NCBI GenBank assembly: GCA_036877525.1
Contig: JAZGTH010000005.1
Coordinates: forward strand, 2,362,501 to 2,426,500
Source: Chromobotia macracanthus
Lineage: Eukaryota; Chordata; Actinopteri; Cypriniformes; Botiidae
DNA: 64,000 bases
Direction of reading: 5' to 3'
The position numbers and the translations under genes were made by a program. Below are positions 1 through 11,365 of the stretch, piece after piece. The notes beneath the pieces were generated by a model that saw nothing but the letters and a program-made list of their open reading frames with translations, searched no databases and was not told the DNA's origin. Positions within the stretch are counted from its first letter, which is position 1. Every line of letters starts with the position of its first letter.

Positions 1-949
1 CTGGTCTTCTTAAGTTTAAATTAGACTTTGATTACCAAACTAAATGCAAAAGCATGAAAATTAATAAAGGAACCTTAAGTGTTTTTTAATAGTGTGAGTA
101 CGTCTCTTAGCAAGGCAGAAAGCTAAACGTCCCCATGTCCAGCAGGTGGCACTTGTGTTACACAAAATTACATATCTGCACTCTTATCTTAAACTAAGCC
201 TTGTCTTAAAGTCATTCTTTCAGCAACTGTATCCATTTTTCATAAATTTTTAAATAATGAAAGAATAAAAATGTAAATTTGTAATTCTTTTGACCCTTCA
301 TCTGAACTTCAAAGAATAATAAATAAATCACAAACAAACAAATAATAAATTATAGAAATAAACAAATAAATGTTTTGTTTCACAATAAATCATTCACTTC
401 AGTACAGATTTACCTCAATCACAATTTGTAAAAATTGGTATGTTGGTACAACATATTTAAAACAAAGTCACAAAAAGAACAGAATCACACTCTTTTATTA
501 ATATATTTGTAATTTCACTGTTTTACAGGCATTTGAGACATAGGACTATTTTCATATATTGCAAGCTATTTACACATATTTAAAAAGAAACTTCATTTGA
601 AGAAACTTCAACTTCAGTTGAATGCACTTCTTTCTTTGAAAACAGCAAGATACCTTATGAAATGATGCATACCATGGTAATTTAGATGGTGACCATAAAC
701 AGAAATAACTAAGAACCCTGGCACACAAATTTATTGGAACACACATGTAATAATAAGAACCTAATTAAAAAGAAACTAATTATGCAATGTTAATTCCCAC
801 ACGTATTCCACACATCAATACGAATTCCTGCATGTCCCAACATTTTTCATTTAAAAAATTACATGTTTTTTTAAATGGGTGAGTTGGGCCAAATAATGAA
901 GAAAAAGCAGGCCCCAAAAAATCAGAAAATCAGAACCCAAAATAGATAA

Positions 950-951
<2 letters not shown>
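1..951. other. AT-rich stretch without recognised gene
   Basis: I see no coding signal or recognisable transposon here. The sequence is AT-rich with short A and T runs and resembles teleost intergenic or intronic DNA. Confidence 0.5.

Positions 952-999
<48 letters not shown>
952..999. repeat. (TA)n microsatellite
   Basis: An uninterrupted run of about 24 TA dinucleotides. Confidence 0.97.
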
Positions 1000-1003
<4 letters not shown>

Positions 1004-2228
1004 CAGAATGTCTACCCTACCTGGGTAGGACTTGACTTGAATGTTTCACTTTGCTCTTTCGATGTGTATGAGGGAGGGGGAGGGGAATGGGTCACTACCA
1101 GCTGGCTTTGAAGTTTTATCTTAGAAGCATCCAGTTCAATCTTAGAGGAGCTGACATACACAGAGACTCACAGTCACAAGGAATTAGAGCACGCTCACAT
1201 TGCTGTGTGGCTGGGATACATAGGGGTTTGCTGAATGATGTCAGAAGTCATAAACGGATGATCAACCACTTTTTTGTTCTCTTCTTAAGCCAGTGGGTAT
1301 GGATCTCCCACATTTAATTATGAGAAATAAAATGTACAAAGTTTTATATTCCTTACAGTTTCAATCATATTCATTAATGACAGAAACTGAGAGGCAACCT
1401 TGATTGATCACTGCATACCACCAGTCTGTTAATACCCATCACCATACATTTACAGAATAAAAATAAATGTTATAAGGCCAGTCGCAGTTAAAAGCGAGCA
1501 CAAAATGAAGGCAAAGCCACATAAAGGCACCTATGGTAAGACTGCCAAGCTTAAATGTGATGCCAGATGTTCAGTGTAGGTGCTGTAGCCTTCCACAATC
1601 CCCCAGATGTTGAAGACAGCTTACTATCCTTACCTACAACTAATTATCTGAGGTCGATTAAATAGGAAGTCCAGCATTTAGTTACAGACTGCTCTGCAGA
1701 AACCAGGATGTGAAAGTTGAACAGTAATTATTATATTTAAAACACAGCTGGTTAAATTGTTAACAAAGAATAGTCTGCCTCTATAAATGGATATATAGTG
1801 CATGAGAAATAAATAGCACATTCTTGCATAAATAGACAAACAAATAAATGTTGATGATACCATCATAATAATAGCAACAATAAATATTAATTCATATTAA
1901 TTAACCACAGTAACCTGGGTAACCACAGGTGTTTATTTAAACAACTTTCACAACATATGACAACCTGAATGACATCTTAGTTTTGATAGCAACAGTATTA
2001 CTATTGTTTTATAATTTAAAACCTAAAAAGCTTTATTTTTTTAAGTGTTCTACTTGAAAATTGTTGGTTCTTTTTGTTTAAATAAATGGAACCCTTGATT
2101 TATAATTCTGGCTAATGCAAAGACATTCATGTATTTCATACATTTGGCTTAGGGAGTTCATAAAGTGGACACCTGTGAACAGAAAGATCTACATATGAAG
2201 ATCCCTGTGCCCCCCCACCTTATATGCG
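1000..2228. other. No recognised transposon; one weak candidate exon inside
   Basis: Mostly non-repetitive in appearance. A G-rich patch lies near 1070-1087. A possible minus-strand terminal exon at 1531-1620 is listed separately. Otherwise I see nothing I can name. Confidence 0.4.
1531..1620 (-). other. Candidate host-gene terminal exon (weak)
   Basis: On the minus strand this stretch reads for 29 codons without a stop, starting AVFNIWGIVEGYSTYTEH and ending in LSLAVLP before a TAG. If the TAG were sense, the same frame would continue with a hydrophobic run such as a membrane or GPI-type tail might have. The composition looks protein-like. I do not recognise the family, the upstream splice acceptor is weak, and chance is a real alternative. 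Confidence 0.15.
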
Positions 2229-2546
2229 TCAGCATATACACAAGGAAAACAGGAGGTTATAAACAATACTGATAGTTTGAATCACAGATAATAAAGAGCA
2301 GTAAGACATCAACAATTGGTTCAGAACGAACTTGACTGTAAACATCAGATCGCTGAAGTGGAGTCCAGGTAAGAAACTAACATAAGAGAAACAGGTCCAT
2401 GTAGCTTTTAAGTAGACTGGACAAGGAAGTGAGGAGTGACTGGGGAATATATAGCGGAAACAGGTAAACATGATTAAAAGTCAGGTGACTGGGAGCAGGT
2501 AGGTGTGGCTGGTTGAGTGGATGGCTGTGTGGATGTGTCCCTCACA
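2229..2546 (-). repeat. Partial 3' LTR of minus-strand gypsy element
   Basis: Read on the minus strand it begins TGTGAGGGACAC at 2546, directly after a polypurine tract. The same start type, TGTCAGGGACAC, occurs in the LTR fragment ending at 32850. The outer (low-coordinate) end is not clear and no target duplication was found. Confidence 0.6.
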
Positions 2547-2561
2547 TTACCCCCTCCTCCA
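2547..2561 (-). other. Polypurine tract of gypsy element
   Basis: The minus strand reads GGAGGAGGGGGTAA immediately before the LTR start. This is the expected position and composition of a plus-strand primer for an LTR retrotransposon. Confidence 0.6.
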
Positions 2562-4330
2562 TAGTCAGCTCATGATGTCCTAACACGACAACGAGGACGG
2601 CCTCTCCGTCTTGGAGTGGGATGATCCGGATGGTTCTGCTGGAAGTCAGAGAGCAGGATCTAGGATATTGTCTCGGTCATCCCATGATCTCTCCTCCGGA
2701 CCATAGCCTTCCCAGTCCACCAAGAACTCGAGATGACTGCCTTGCCGTCGTGAATCCAAGATGTCACGGACTTGGTAGATGGTATCGTCTTCGTTGCCTT
2801 CAAGAGGAGAGGGTACCTCGGGTTCAGCGGGTCCTGAGGAAGAGGGGGGTGACAGGATTAGTGTACGGTTTAAATATATAAACATGAAAAGTAGGGTTAA
2901 TTGCCATACTGTGGTGGGAGTTGAAGTTGAAGAAGAAACGTGACGTCATTGACCTACCTTAGGATGGTAAAGGGACCAATGTTGCAGAGACTGCACTTTT
3001 TACAGGGCAGTCGGAGGCGGAGATCTCGGGTTGACAGTCAAACCTCGTCGCCGGGTTAATAAGCAGGAGTAGTGGATCAACGTGTATCCGCATGATGTTG
3101 ATGTCCGAGCTGCCTGTTGGAGGTGGTCATGTCAATAGGTTCCCAAATATTTCCAGATTTCCTACATTTCACACTCTGTCTGGCCATTAGTCTGGGGGTG
3201 ATAACCAGAAGATAGACTGATGGAAAATCCAAGGTGTTTGAAAAAAGTCTTCCAAACTCGGGAGATGAACTCGGGGTCCACGATCTGAAACAATGGCGAA
3301 ATTTCTGAAGACATGTTATAATAATAGCTCAGCAGTTTCAAGCCCTCCCAACAGAAGGAGGTACTGGGCCTCCCAACGGAGCAGGTACTGCTTGGGTAGC
3401 AATGCATATCTGGTCGTCAATATCCCACAGAATGGGACTTACTACTACGGCTAGAGAGAGGATGGTTTCTGTGGGTTTCACAAGGCAATCTGTTTTCACA
3501 AGATTCTTATGGTCGGTGATTACTGTAAATGGATGTTAAGCCCCCTCCAGTCAATGTCTCTATTTCTCCAGGGTCAGTTTAATTGCTAACAGCTCACGGT
3601 TACCGATATCATAATTCAGCTCCTCTGGGGATTTCTAGAGTGGTGTAGGAAGCTCACCGTGGTGTTTAGAGAGTACCGTTTTGATCCCTAAGGTAGATGC
3701 ATTGATTTAGACAATTCCAAACGGGATCTGAGGATCAGGATGTTTGACGATCAGAGTGGTACAGAGGGTCTGTTTGAGATTAAAGGCTTAAAGGCCTTTG
3801 GGTGTCCAGGACAGAGACTTGGGATGCTTACGGATTAGTGATGTGAGGGGAGCCATGAGTAAACTGAAATTCTAAATGAACCTACGATAGAAATCCAATA
3901 AAACTTTAACTTTAACAGAGTTCTTTAACAGAGGTTTGGGCCAATTTCTGATTGCTTTAACTTTCCCCTGATCCATCTGGATGCCCTCAGGACTGATGAC
4001 ATAGCCAAGAAAACGGATAGTGGACTTGTGGAACTCGCATTTCTTAAGCTTTAGAAAGAGCTGATTTTCATGTAATTTTTGAAGGACCTGCTTAACGTGG
4101 GGGCATGGTAAATCAAGATGTTGTCAATGTAGACGCTGTCAAAATGATGAAGGAACTCCTGGAACACCTTGTTCATGAATCCTTGGAAGACTGATGGGGC
4201 ATCACAAAGGGCATCACGAGATATTCATAATGCCTGAGGAAGTGACAAAAGCTGTCTTCCCATCATCACCTTCCCGGACTTGAACGAGGTTATACATGCT
4301 TCGCAGGTCCAATTTGTTCCTCAAGGTCAT
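2562..4330 (-). pseudogene. Chromodomain Ty3/gypsy pol remnant
   Basis: Minus-strand remains of a gypsy polyprotein, 5' end at high coordinates. Reverse transcriptase C-terminus and RNase H lie at about 4330-3480, with readable pieces such as ITDHKNLV. An integrase core fragment lies at 3410-3160 with the SSGYHPQTNGQTE motif around the catalytic glutamate. A chromodomain lies at 2885-2646 (YQVRDILDSRRQG, LVDWEGYGPEERSW). The copy is full of stops and frameshifts and lacks gag, protease and the N-terminal half of reverse transcriptase. The chromodomain places it among the chromoviruses, which use that module to target chromatin. It is clearly dead, and no 5' LTR is attached. Confidence 0.85.
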
Positions 4331-4681
4331 ACCTGTTTCATACCTGTAAGAAAGTATTAGACATGTTTATCACATTTAGGTTCAGTTTTCCTATGTTTTT
4401 TGTGACCTTTATTAATTTAGTCATTATCTTGTTAATGAGTTCATTATTAGCTCCTCCTCTGTTGCAATTTTCTGGCAAGTTTCTGATTTTTATCATCTGT
4501 TTCTAGTTTTGTCCCCCCGGTACATTGATACCCCTGGTTTTGTTTTGTTTGTTTGTCAGTCCTTGTTTGCATGTGATGTTTGTGTTTGGTTATGGTGGTT
4601 TGTTCTTGTCTCCTGAGTTTTAGTTATTAATGTTTATTTTGAGATTATCTCCCTGTTTCTTTAGATTACTCCCACAAACAC
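4331..4681. other. No recognised feature
   Basis: T-rich sequence between the gypsy remnant and the LTR at 4682. It has an LTR- or UTR-like composition, but I can assign nothing. Confidence 0.4.
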
Positions 4682-5310
4682 TGTAACAATGTTAAAGTAG
4701 TTATTTGCATGTATGCATGTTTATTTAATTGGGGTTCATCATGTCTGGTTTAATATGACAACTGTCATTTATCATGTTATTTAACTAAGTGTCTTGCAAT
4801 CTCATATGCAGTTTAGTAGGCTGTCGGACTAGATTATAGATTGTAAAAAGATGCATTATTGTAACATCATGCCAGCAGAGGGAGCCCTCACCGGAATACT
4901 GACTGCTCATGCTCCCTCTGCTGAACTTTGAACTTACTTCCTGTTTGGCATCTATATAAACCTTGCTGCCACATGGCCACGTTGCGAAGTATTGCCAGCT
5001 TTACACCTCACTATTAAGCATTCTCTTTTACTGCCTGCTTTCCTGTGTTTTACCTATTGTTTGGTTCTCGTTTTCTGTTTTTTGCCTAGCCCCTTTGTTT
5101 GACACCTGGATCGGACTGTTTGTTTAGATATTGATTCTCTGCCTGGATTTACGACCTCTGATTTACGTCTCTCCCTTTTGTTGTGTTGCATGGTTGGACT
5201 GTCTATGTTTATTACGACCCTTTGCCTGTACTTCCGACTTTGATTATGGATAACCCCAATAAACATCCGCAACTGGATCCTGCTTCAGCTTCTGCCTCAG
5301 CCCCCTTACA
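4682..5310 (+). repeat. Solo LTR of gypsy type
   Basis: It starts TGTAA and ends TTACA, a perfect terminal inverted repeat of the kind seen in LTRs. Inside are a TATA box (TATATAAA at 4953-4960) and a polyadenylation signal (AATAAA at 5258-5263) in the same orientation. No internal element follows on either side, and it runs opposite to the gypsy remnant at 2.5-4.3 kb, so I treat it as solo. The five flanking bases (AACAC and ATTAT) do not match, so the insertion duplication is lost or the ends are slightly misplaced. Confidence 0.65.
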
Positions 5311-6295
5311 ATTATATTCTCATATACCACTGGGATAGGTATGAGCCTTCATATGCAATGATGGGTATTTCTGATGTGCATCCATTTATTGGCATGGTTT
5401 AAATTTGATGTAGTTATTGTTCAGTCTTCTTTATATTCATAAACTGATTACTACTAATATTCATCTTATGATGAAAAATAAAATTTGCAATAATACCATG
5501 TATTCTTTATATAGGATAAAACAGGAAAAATATGAAATATTTAAAGCTGCTTTCCAACAATGCAACATTACCAATAGCATGATATAAACAAATCTGAACT
5601 GATTTTCCCAATAATATTCACCAAAAGTTCCTGTTTAGTTCTTAAAAGTTTTGGTTTATGCTTTCGCTTGTCTCAGTAAGCACAGCCTTGTGTTACATGT
5701 TCTCACACTCCTCTAGCCTGAGCCTCAAAGTCCCTCATTATGTCTTGCGTGACACCAATGCTCTATTTTCATCTCTCAAGCCAGAAGGGAGAACTATTGC
5801 ATTAATAATGACTGACATGTTCATTTTTAACACACACACACACAATGCATTTTTTACACCACACATACTCGGCATACACATCTTGACAAAACTGAAACGA
5901 GCTACAAAATTGACAAACGAAATATCTATTTCATGCATCAAAAACAGACATTTGAAATAAAAAGGTCTTTTGTTCTTAAATAAATAAAAAAACAGTTTAC
6001 TGTGGCAAAAATACTGAACAATTGCTTCAATGTTTTGATGGTTTGTGTACTGTATAACATTTTTTTCTGGTGTTCTGCACTGAAAATATGTGACCTGCAT
6101 GCTGCCACCTTCGCTCCTGAGCACACAGTTCCAGTTTAAGCACTTTTACGAGCACTACAGCGGCATCACCACCTGGTGCTTCTCGGAAAACGATGCATAT
6201 TTGTCAAATGCATATAATTTTGAAAATAATTAAGGACTATTTTAAAGTTTGATTTAATAATTATATATTTAATAAGTCAGTAAGTGATACGTAGT
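5311..6295. other. No recognised gene; short (AC)n run
   Basis: AT-rich stretch with a short CA microsatellite at about 5830-5844. Open frames here show no family resemblance I recognise. Confidence 0.4.
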
Positions 6296-6790
6296 AAGTG
6301 ACACACTTCCTGCTGCCAGTTGATGGCGCTATAACTGTGACTTACAATAGCCACATCATTGTGATCAGCCCACAACACCAAAGATATTTCTCAAGTTTTA
6401 TGTAGATCAATGCATGCAAAAGATATGAGACACTTCCTGTTCCATTTATTGCCATAAATTGATTGCCTCAGTATGGCAACACCGATTGAGATATCAACAA
6501 TCCGTTCACAGTTTAGCATGTTCAATATCTCTTCTTTCTGACCTTACTTCCATACTTCCATTCTTCTGCCATTTGGTAGTGCTATGACTGAGACTTACAA
6601 TAGTCATCAGCTACTAGGACCAAACATACAGTTGAAGTTTCAATGAAATCACTCAATGCGGGCAGAAGATATAAACCACTTCCTTCACATACATTTATTG
6701 TGTCACCATGGCAACAAAAATTCAGAGCCTGGAATTAACTAAAAATCCACATACAATCCAAAATGGCTGAGTTCCTGTTGGGCAGTTATA
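6296..6790. repeat. Two diverged tandem units of a fish repeat
   Basis: Two blocks share the order 'acttcct...GGCGCTATAACT / GGTAGTGCTATGACT', then 'ACTTACAATAG' (6340 and 6593), then 'ACTTCC', then 'ATGGCAAC' (6473 and 6708). Landmarks recur at 235-253 bp. The wording is like a widespread teleost repeat built around CCAGTTGGTGGCGCTATAACT (from memory; no search done). Confidence 0.6.
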
Positions 6791-9700
6791 AATGTAATTT
6801 TGAAAGTAGTTTGGAAGTTGTGCAGGGGCAGTATGGTTACCTGAAAAGACAGTTCAGTCTTGGCTAGGTTGAGTTTTAACCTAGTTGTCATTCAAACCGA
6901 GATGTCTTCTAGAAAGGCTAATATGCGTGCCATTACTGCGTGGTCTTGTGCTGTTACTGTGTGATTCATAAGAAACAGATTTATAAGAATTGTCTTAAAT
7001 AGAATGCAGTTTTCCTACAGTGACAAGCAAAGTAAAATTGAATTAATATAAATGATTAATTCTTAGTCAAGTCAGCAGTGGAAATGTTTTTCCAGGTTGA
7101 TGAAATGGAATGTAAGTCCTGCATTCAATAGCTGGGTATAGCATAACTGCAGGGGTGGCTGTAGTTTTTGTTGCTGTGAGGCAACAGCTTAGACAAAAAT
7201 ACTTAAACACAAATGTGAAACACATTAGCTGTTGCTAACCTGAAATTTATGAGCAAAGACGTTTTTTGAGAATGAAAAATGTTGATGCTGGATATTTTTT
7301 AATTTTGGTCAGTATTTAGCCACTCTACTAGCTTCATTATTCACACATTCATTACTTTTTCAACATCAAAGAGAATTAAAAGTGGTGAGCTGCGCTTTTA
7401 GCCTGCTCCCTTTTAAATATTCATCCAGAATCAGCTGAAGATGTTAATGAAATAAGAGCTATCTTCACTCTCCCTTTATTTTGTAAATGTATTTTTTTAG
7501 ATTATTGTTACTAACATAACGTAAATAACATAAATAATGATGCCTATAGTAATATGGAAATGCCTTTAATGCTATGTTGAATATTGTTATTCATTACACA
7601 TAAATGCATTCATAAACAGATATAAACATGACAGATCTAGAAAGATTTAAGGTTGTAAAACAATTAACCAGTTTTTGCATATCAGCATGTACAAATCAAA
7701 TGTTTTTAATACTGCTGAGTCATTCCAGACAGAGTGCATAAATTGGACCTTAAAGCAGAGTAGGTGATTTTTTCCACATTGTTTTTTTAAGCAATCACAA
7801 AAAAGTAGTCTCCTAGTTACAGAATCCTGTAACTGTGCAGCAAAGTTTGCACTGAGGAAAGCTTTGTCTGCTTCCTCTGTTTGAAAGTTCTATAATAAAT
7901 ACAGGCTCCCATACATAAACTTTGTGAGTCTGCATTAAATAGTCAAGATTACTGAAGATTTCAATATGGACTCAAATTTTACTCCTCAAATGTAGCCAAA
8001 TTCAGATTATTTTAGCCACAATCTACATAAATTTTACAGCTTCATATTCTTTAATGTTTTAACAATTTTCTTGTTTCTATTTTAATTTCTCCTAAGCAAT
8101 TTTATAAAACCTTTTTTGAGTTAAAAATACAATCTCCTGAGCTATGAAAGAGCACCCTCTAAAAAAATAAAAAATTGATAGTTTCACCATGGTTGAGCAA
8201 ATCTCATTTATTAGCACCATTGTCAGACAGTATGCATAGCATGCAGTGACTGGGAGAATACTTGCAGTTTTGGACCAGTTAATGTTAAGACTATCAGGAC
8301 TTTTTGTTCATTTTTGTTCAACTATTGTTCATTTACTAAACTTTAATAACATTTACCATTAGAGCATGACTCCCAGCTTTATCGACCTACTCAGGTTAAA
8401 ATGACTTTGACTGACAACCTGTTAAACCATTATCTACATTTGCTTTACTGCATGATGGGAAATTATTAGTTCCTCCTCTCCTCTTTGAAATATCTCCTAA
8501 TCTGGAGCGGCTTGTTATCTCAGTGCAATCAAGTAGGGGGATGTGGATGATGGATATCTTACATCAAAGAGACTGTTTCTTGTAATAAATCTGTAATAAA
8601 TCTCCCATTTATTACAGCTGCTGGCTATATGTGGATTCAGGCAGTGCTGTAATTGTCCCTAATTTATATTTCTTTATATCCTGTTTAAAATTAGATATAG
8701 ACTTCATTTAGGTAATGCAACCATAACTAAAACATATCTCTAATAAATAATTTAGTGATTTACTAAGTTTTCTAGTGTTTTTGATTTATCTTTTTTGTTA
8801 GATATAGTTTAGCATACCTCTAAAATATAGATTTAGATAACATCCTTCCTAAAGCAGGTACAATATGTGGCAAATTTGTCATGGAATATTAAAATTCACA
8901 ATTTCTCAAATGTAACATTTCTGTTGCCAGCCAATGGGTCTTTGTCAGATATTGGCTACCTTATTCCACAATGGCTGCAGACTGCACAAATTAATGCATA
9001 ATTAACAACAGACATTAGAACAGCATGAGGTAATTCATTTCCTCCTCATTCTGACTCACAGTTTACCAACATTTCTTCTTGACTGGCAACAAGCCAGCCT
9101 ACGTTAATGCAAAGAGGTTACCTCTTGGCAACGTTAAGAATGATACTGAAATTTATGGATAGTGTGTTATGAGCATAAAGAATGTGAACTAACCAGGTCT
9201 GAGTGAAAATGTATGAACACAGGGCATGCACTTGTGTTAAAACAGCTGGACGGAGCGCAACAGTATGGAAGAAAATGCTGGGCTGTCAAGATGTGTATTG
9301 AGCAGTATGGTGCCTGATGCTGATAAACAGCAGGACGTGACCCAGTAACAAAAGACATTTGTCTGCATATGTACATAGATGACCAACTGAAAAAATACTG
9401 CTGATGGAATATTTGAATTTGTCCTGTTTAAAAGGTCATTTAAATGTAGCTAAAACAGATTGACGATTGGCTTATGAAACATCTTTGAAGCTTTGTCTTC
9501 AACAGTAATGTAAGTAATATCTTGTAAGGGTCTTTGCTGACCAGAGGTTGAAACATTATACAACTAATTGTAGGTAATTCAGTTAATAAATAGGCATAAT
9601 TAACAGTAATTAATTTGATTACATCAAAGGTTGTGTAAATAGGCAAAAGGTAGTGTAAATAGACAAAATATGTCTTATAGAAAAGCAAAGAAGTAAAAGA

Positions 9701-9885
9701 ATGAATAGTTTCCAATGTTTTCTATTGTGTTAAATAATTAAGGGATTGCGAATAATACTTTCATCAAACATGACACAGTGGCACTGAAATAATGACTTCT
9801 GGAAATATGTTCTCATGTTCTGTGTTTGTCATGAATTGCTTTAACAATTAATTTGCACTTGGCTAAAGCAGTGAGCAGAAGCAGG
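6791..9885. other. Gene-free AT-rich interval
   Basis: About 3.1 kb without a coding region, tRNA-like sequence, inverted repeat or known transposon that I can support. Possibly intronic. Confidence 0.4.
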
Positions 9886-9926
9886 GAGAGAAAGAGCGAG
9901 AGAGAGAGAATGCGAGAGAGGGGGAG
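9886..9926. repeat. GA-rich microsatellite
   Basis: Interrupted (GA)n tract with a short GGGGGAGAG segment. Confidence 0.85.
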
Positions 9927-9944
9927 AGAGTCCTGAATGTGATG

Positions 9945-10069
9945 TTTCCTGACATCAGCAGCATTGTAGGTAATGACTCCATAGTCGTCCCTGGGAATGA
10001 CATACAGGTTAAGCAGTCCAGCAGATTGCTTTATAAGCACATCATTCTCTGGAACACTTTTAATCTGTG
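9945..10069 (-). other. Candidate host-gene exon, family unknown
   Basis: The minus strand reads without stops through AAQIKSVPENDVLIKQ, SAGLLNLYVIPRDDYG and VITYNAAD. An AG dinucleotide sits just upstream near 10070, which could be a splice acceptor. The residue mix (DDYG, regular hydrophobic spacing) looks like an extracellular domain exon. The frame continues into the GA-rich tract, where it is surely non-coding. I cannot name a family. It is on the same strand as the other weak exon at 1531-1620. Confidence 0.2.
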
Positions 10070-10142
10070 CTGCCAATGGTAATTTCCAGACAAATGACTG
10101 AAAAACTTTCACCTGAGAACATGATTTAACTGCTGTCTGCAA

Positions 10143-10589
10143 CTGACATTATTTCAAGACAATTGGAAACATTGAAATGAATGTTACTACCTGCTAACAA
10201 TGGTTTTTTTTTTATTATTTCAATAGTGTCTTGTATTAGAAATTGTATTACTGTATTGTATTGTAATAGTATTAACACCATTAGATAAATATTTTTTGTG
10301 CAAGAATTTAACGTACTTTACAAACAAATGAATGAGATAATAAAATAAGCAATTTAAATGTATGGTATTTGGTAAGCCATGGCAACACATTCTTTGTACT
10401 GTAGTGAGAAAATGTAAACTTTTTTTAAATTTAAAAATTGTATACTGTCGATGACACTAGTGGTTTTTTGTGTTTGCTTTGCTTATTCGACTGGATTTAC
10501 AATGCCTTCCAGCAGTCTCTCTATTTTCCTGGCATAGGTAAGTGCAGAGAATTCTCCTGTGCGTGTCGGTCACTAAAGAGCAAATTTCT
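10143..10589. other. No recognised feature
   Basis: AT-rich spacer before the DIRS remnant. Confidence 0.4.
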
Positions 10590-11365
10590 TCTAGATGTCA
10601 TCATGTCTTTCTGTGCATGTGCTTCTGGTTGCGGTTGGTACCTCGCTCGCTCAGATGACCACGATCTCTGCCTCAGATGTTTGGGCCACATGAGGTGGTG
10701 TTTGTTAAAGGTTTGTGTTCTTACTGTAATAACGTCCCTCAGGGCGTGTGGTCACGGGTTTCATTCTTCTGCAAGAAGCAAAGAACCACTTTGGTCCCTG
10801 CGTTATCCCTTCTGTTATAGCATTGGAGGATGGGCTTACTCCATCTAATGTAAATGACTCAGGGGTGATGGCAGCCTCGGGTGCATTGGCAATCTCTGAG
10901 GCAGATGCAGAGGTGATGGCCATGCTTTCCTGCCTGCTGCAACCCTTGGGCTGGAGTGGAATCCTTCACCCTTCCCGGATTGCTTGCAGCTGGATGATTG
11001 GTTCCTGGGTTCTGTGCGCAACTCTCAGTCACAACCCTTAGCCACATGCCCTTCTCCCTCAATCATGCATCAGATGTACTCTTACAGGTGCTTCGTGGTA
11101 GTGGTGACTCTACCCCCAAGAGGTCCAGCTTATATGGGACCTGTTCGGAGTGGCACAAGTGGATCTTTTCCAAAATCATCCCATTGTCTGCTTTGGTATA
11201 CCCTCATCAAGGCTCCCTTCAGCATGGATGCCTCAGCACACAGCTGGTCCCGGGCTCTGTGCTAGTATGCTTTTGCCCCAGTGAGCCTGATTGCACAGAC
11301 ACTAAGCAAAGTCAGGGAGGAGGAGGAGCAATTCCATTTGGTGGCCCCTTTCTGGCCTAATTAGT
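10590..11365 (+). pseudogene. DIRS-like retrotransposon remnant, gag joined to RT end
   Basis: The first half (10603-11085) reads as a DIRS-type Gag. It has a cysteine-rich N-terminus (CACASGCGWYLARSDDHDLC, then LRCLG), and later SRLDDWFLGS after a frameshift. From about 11085 to 11365 the sequence instead matches the C-terminal end of the DIRS reverse transcriptase/RNase H protein: HSWSRALC, then VSLIAQTLSKVREEEEQ and VAPFWP once the frame is followed. The catalytic reverse transcriptase and the tyrosine recombinase are absent. DIRS elements integrate with a tyrosine recombinase rather than a DDE integrase. This copy is internally deleted, frameshifted and dead. Family assignment rests on remembered similarity. 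Confidence 0.6.

Noticed and set aside
5738..6124. Minus-strand frame of 128 codons
   Set aside because: Low-complexity and AT-driven, no motif; overlapping frames on both strands suggest chance.
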